A DNA stretch of 64,000 nt, from positions 1,922,001-1,986,000 of the forward strand of contig CAVTAR010000001.1 of NCBI GenBank assembly GCA_963732775.1, written 5' to 3'. Below the pieces are notes generated by a model. The model did no database searches. It was given only the letters and a program-made list of their open reading frames with translations, and had not been told where the DNA came from. This document shows positions 62,075 to 64,000 of this stretch, in pieces. The position numbers were made by a program, and so were the translations under genes. The DNA comes from CAVRQM01 sp963732775 (GTDB lineage Bacteria; Pseudomonadota; Alphaproteobacteria; Acetobacterales; Acetobacteraceae). The stretch's first letter is position 1, and each line of letters begins with the position of its first letter.

Positions 62075-63829
62075 CGGCACGCCCGGCGGCTGCCGTTCGG
62101 CGCCGAGCCGGGGCCGGGCGGGCGCACCTCGTTCCGCATCTGGGCGCCGGCCTGTGCGAGCGTGGCGCTGGCGCTGCGCGACGCGGCCCCGCTGGCGATG
62201 CAACCGCAGGGCGATGGCTGGTTCGGCCTCGAGGCGTCGGCGCCGCCCGGGACGCGCTATCGCTTCGTGCTGCCCGGCGGGCTGGCAGTGCCCGATCCCG
62301 CGTCGCGGCTGCAGGACGGCGACGTGCATGGCTGGAGCGTGGTGTTCGCCGCTGATGCGCACGAATGGCAGAACGAGTCCTGGCGCGGCCGGCCGTGGCA
62401 CGAGAGCGTCATCTACGAGGCCCATGTCGGGCTGTTCGGCGGCTTTGTCGGCCTTGCGCGGCATCTGGAACGCCTTGCCGATCTCGGCTTCACCGCCATC
62501 GAGCTCATGCCGATCAACGACTTCCCCGGCCAGCGCAACTGGGGCTACGACGGCGTGCTGCCGTTCGCGCCGGACGAGAGCTACGGCACGCCGGGCCAGC
62601 TCAAGACGCTGGTCGACCGCGCGCACGGGCTCGGGCTGATGGTGTTCCTCGACGTCGTGTATAACCATTTCGGCCCCGACGGCGCCTACCAGCACGTCTA
62701 CGGCGGCAAGCACTTCTTCGACGAGGGCAAGCACTCGCCCTGGGGTGCCGCCATCGACTTCAACCGGGCGCAGGTGCGCTCCTACTTCATCGAGAACGCC
62801 CTCTACTGGCTGGAGGAATACCGGTTCGACGGCCTGCGGTTCGACGCCGTGCACGCCTACGCCAATCCCGACTTCACCGATACGATGGCGCGCGCCATCC
62901 GCGAGGCGACCGGCCCGGACCGCTTCGTGCACCTCGTGATCGAGCACGAGGGCAACCTCGCGCGGCATCTGCGCCCCGGCCTGTACGATGCGCAATGGGC
63001 CGACGACACGCACCACGCGCTGCACGTGCTGCTCACCGGCGAGCACGAGGGCTACTACGCCGACTTCCGCGACGCCGCGCCGAAACTCGCCCGCTCGCTG
63101 GCCGAGGGTTTCTCCTGGCAGGGCGAGACCACCTACAAGGGCGAGCCGCGCGGCGAAGCCACCCTCGGGCTGCCGACCACCGCCTTCGTCATCTGCCTGC
63201 AAAACCACGACCAGATCGGCAACCGCGCGATGGGCGACCGGCTCACCACGCTCGCCGACCCGGAGTCGCTGCGCGCGGCGCAAGCGCTGCTGCTGCTGGT
63301 ACCGCAGATCCCGCTGGTATTCATGGGCGAGGAAGACGGCGCGCGCGCGCCCTACCTGTTCTTCACCGACCACAACGACGAACTCGCCCCGCTGGTGCGC
63401 GAGGGCCGCCGCAAGGAGTTCGCCCATTTCGCCGCCTTCGCCGACGAGCACCGGCGCGCGCAGATCCCGGACCCGAACGCGGCGACGACCTACGAGCTGT
63501 CCCGCCTCGACCCAGCCGACACCGAGGCCGCATCGCGTGCGCACATGCGGCTGCTGCTGGGCCTGCGGCACCGCCATGTCGTGCCCCGACTGCCCGGCAC
63601 GATGAGCCTGGGCGCGGCCGCGCTCGGCAGCACCGGCGTGGTCGCGCGCTGGCAGATGGGCGACGGCGCGGAGCTGATCCTGGCCTGCAACCTCGGCGCC
63701 AGCCCGCTGCCGCTCGATGCGCTCGGCGGCTCGCTGCTGTTCGAGAGCCATGCCGGCGACCTCGCCCGCGCGCTGGAGGGCACGCTGCCGCCCCGCAGCA
63801 CCGTGGCTCTCATGCTGGAGCGGACGTGA
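62066..63829 (+). CDS. treZ: Malto-oligosyltrehalose trehalohydrolase
   Basis: 587-residue TreZ, which releases trehalose from maltooligosyl-trehalose. N-terminal CBM48-like RTSFRIWAPACASVALALRD, then FTAIELMPINDFPGQRNWGY, DVVYNHFGPDGAYQHVYGGK, YRFDGLRFDAVHAYANPDFT (Asp nucleophile), VHLVIEHEGNLARHLRPGLY (Glu) and CLQNHDQIGNRAMGDRL. Intact frame. GTG 62066 is the last unit of the tandem repeat. Its partner treY is not in the window but is expected downstream. The stop overlaps the malQ GTG. Confidence 0.93.
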   Translation: MSARHARRLPFGAEPGPGGRTSFRIWAPACASVALALRDAAPLAMQPQGDGWFGLEASAPPGTRYRFVLPGGLAVPDPASRLQDGDVHGWSVVFAADAHEWQNESWRGRPWHESVIYEAHVGLFGGFVGLARHLERLADLGFTAIELMPINDFPGQRNWGYDGVLPFAPDESYGTPGQLKTLVDRAHGLGLMVFLDVVYNHFGPDGAYQHVYGGKHFFDEGKHSPWGAAIDFNRAQVRSYFIENALYWLEEYRFDGLRFDAVHAYANPDFTDTMARAIREATGPDRFVHLVIEHEGNLARHLRPGLYDAQWADDTHHALHVLLTGEHEGYYADFRDAAPKLARSLAEGFSWQGETTYKGEPRGEATLGLPTTAFVICLQNHDQIGNRAMGDRLTTLADPESLRAAQALLLLVPQIPLVFMGEEDGARAPYLFFTDHNDELAPLVREGRRKEFAHFAAFADEHRRAQIPDPNAATTYELSRLDPADTEAASRAHMRLLLGLRHRHVVPRLPGTMSLGAAALGSTGVVARWQMGDGAELILACNLGASPLPLDALGGSLLFESHAGDLARALEGTLPPRSTVALMLERT

Positions 63830-64000
63830 GCGACATGCCGCTTGCCGCACTGGCCGAGGCGGCCGGGGTCGGCGGCGCAATGGCGCGACTTCCGCGGCGG
63901 CTTGCAGGCGGTGGCGCCGGATCGCCTGGCGGCCGTGCTCGGCGCTCTCGGCTTTCCCGCGAACTCCCCGGGCGAGATCGCCGACAGCCTCGCCCATGTC
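63826..64000 (+). CDS. malQ: 4-alpha-glucanotransferase, N-terminal part (cut by window end; one frame break)
   Basis: GTG 63826 overlaps the treZ stop (GTGA). Residues MPLAALAEAAGVGGA, then after one extra base at about 63880 (gca-a-tgg) WRDFRGGLQAVAPDRLAAVL and GALGFPANSPGEIADSLAHV, match the N-terminal helical domain of GH77 amylomaltase (MalQ). Only about 58 residues are present, so the assignment rests on this domain and on the operon context (glycogen/trehalose genes). Confidence 0.7.
   Translation, partial: MSDMPLAALAEAAGVGGAMARLPRRLAGGGAGSPGGRARRSRLSRELPGRDRRQPRPC

Overview
This is a high-G+C chromosomal segment (about 70% by eye) from an alphaproteobacterium, most likely Acetobacteraceae-like. 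The evidence is a PhyR-NepR-EcfG general stress response locus, TrcR (DUF1013), DUF1192, DUF6481 and YdcH/DUF465 small proteins, a Hint-domain protein, an L-sorbosone-dehydrogenase-like lipoprotein, and a GlgE / TreS-maltokinase / GlgB / TreZ operon. No rRNA, tRNA, CRISPR array, intact insertion sequence or prophage was seen. Genus cannot be fixed from the window.

Layout. 0-4.8 kb: the end of a class-III aminotransferase, ChaC, a CBS-pair protein, a Hint-domain protein, pdxY and rpmE with its terminator. 4.9-13.2 kb: small heat-shock protein, DUF1192, trcR, two ydcH-like genes, purE-purK, a secreted Pro/Tyr-rich protein, then a leftward lysR-recO-parC string. 13.3-18.2 kb: sorbosone-dehydrogenase-like lipoprotein, secreted alpha/beta hydrolase, MFS exporter, Rieske ferredoxin. 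18.2-21.5 kb: acetoin/2-oxoacid dehydrogenase E1alpha, E1beta and lipoyl-hydrolase E2. 21.5-25.8 kb: aroE, a Uma2 gene, fumC, then purC and purS separated by an antitoxin gene and an 18-codon VapC stub. 25.9-36.7 kb: LysE exporter, phosphoesterase, PhyH dioxygenase, GNAT, an orphan MalK-type ATPase with an SDR and an Ldh-type dehydrogenase, a complete Phd-VapC module, EcsC, small coiled-coil proteins and a Gfo/Idh/MocA oxidoreductase. 36.9-39.4 kb: secD-secF. 39.5-40.8 kb: a lower-G+C insert carrying an HNH-like gene and ending in a Uma2 remnant. 40.8-48.6 kb: Rieske-reductase fusion, DUF6481, cydDC, a CynX-type transporter, crcB and a secreted unknown. 48.6-53.0 kb: the stress-response locus (HWE-type kinase, NepR, two EcfG-type sigma factors, PhyR). 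53.2-64 kb: glgE, treS-mak, glgB, treZ and the start of malQ.

How the genes work together. The kinase-PhyR-NepR-EcfG partner switch is directly followed by the glycogen/trehalose operon. That suggests, but does not prove, stress control of trehalose and alpha-glucan metabolism. TreS-Mak makes maltose and maltose-1-phosphate, GlgE polymerises the latter, GlgB branches the glucan, TreZ releases trehalose and MalQ recycles oligosaccharides. Purine genes (purE, purK, purC, purS) are scattered in three places.

Sequence quality. Many conserved, including essential, genes (trcR, purE, purK, parC, recO, acoABC-like, purC, ecfG, glgE, treS-mak, glgB) change reading frame repeatedly while the protein homology continues. 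At the roughly 45 sites I resolved, the extra base almost always lies between a codon's third base and the next codon, usually giving two synonymous choices for one wobble base; a few sites are one-base losses in short homopolymers. These genes are annotated as single CDSs over their full spans. The likeliest cause is assembly or consensus (collapsed strain variants or unpolished long-read patches), not real gene decay.
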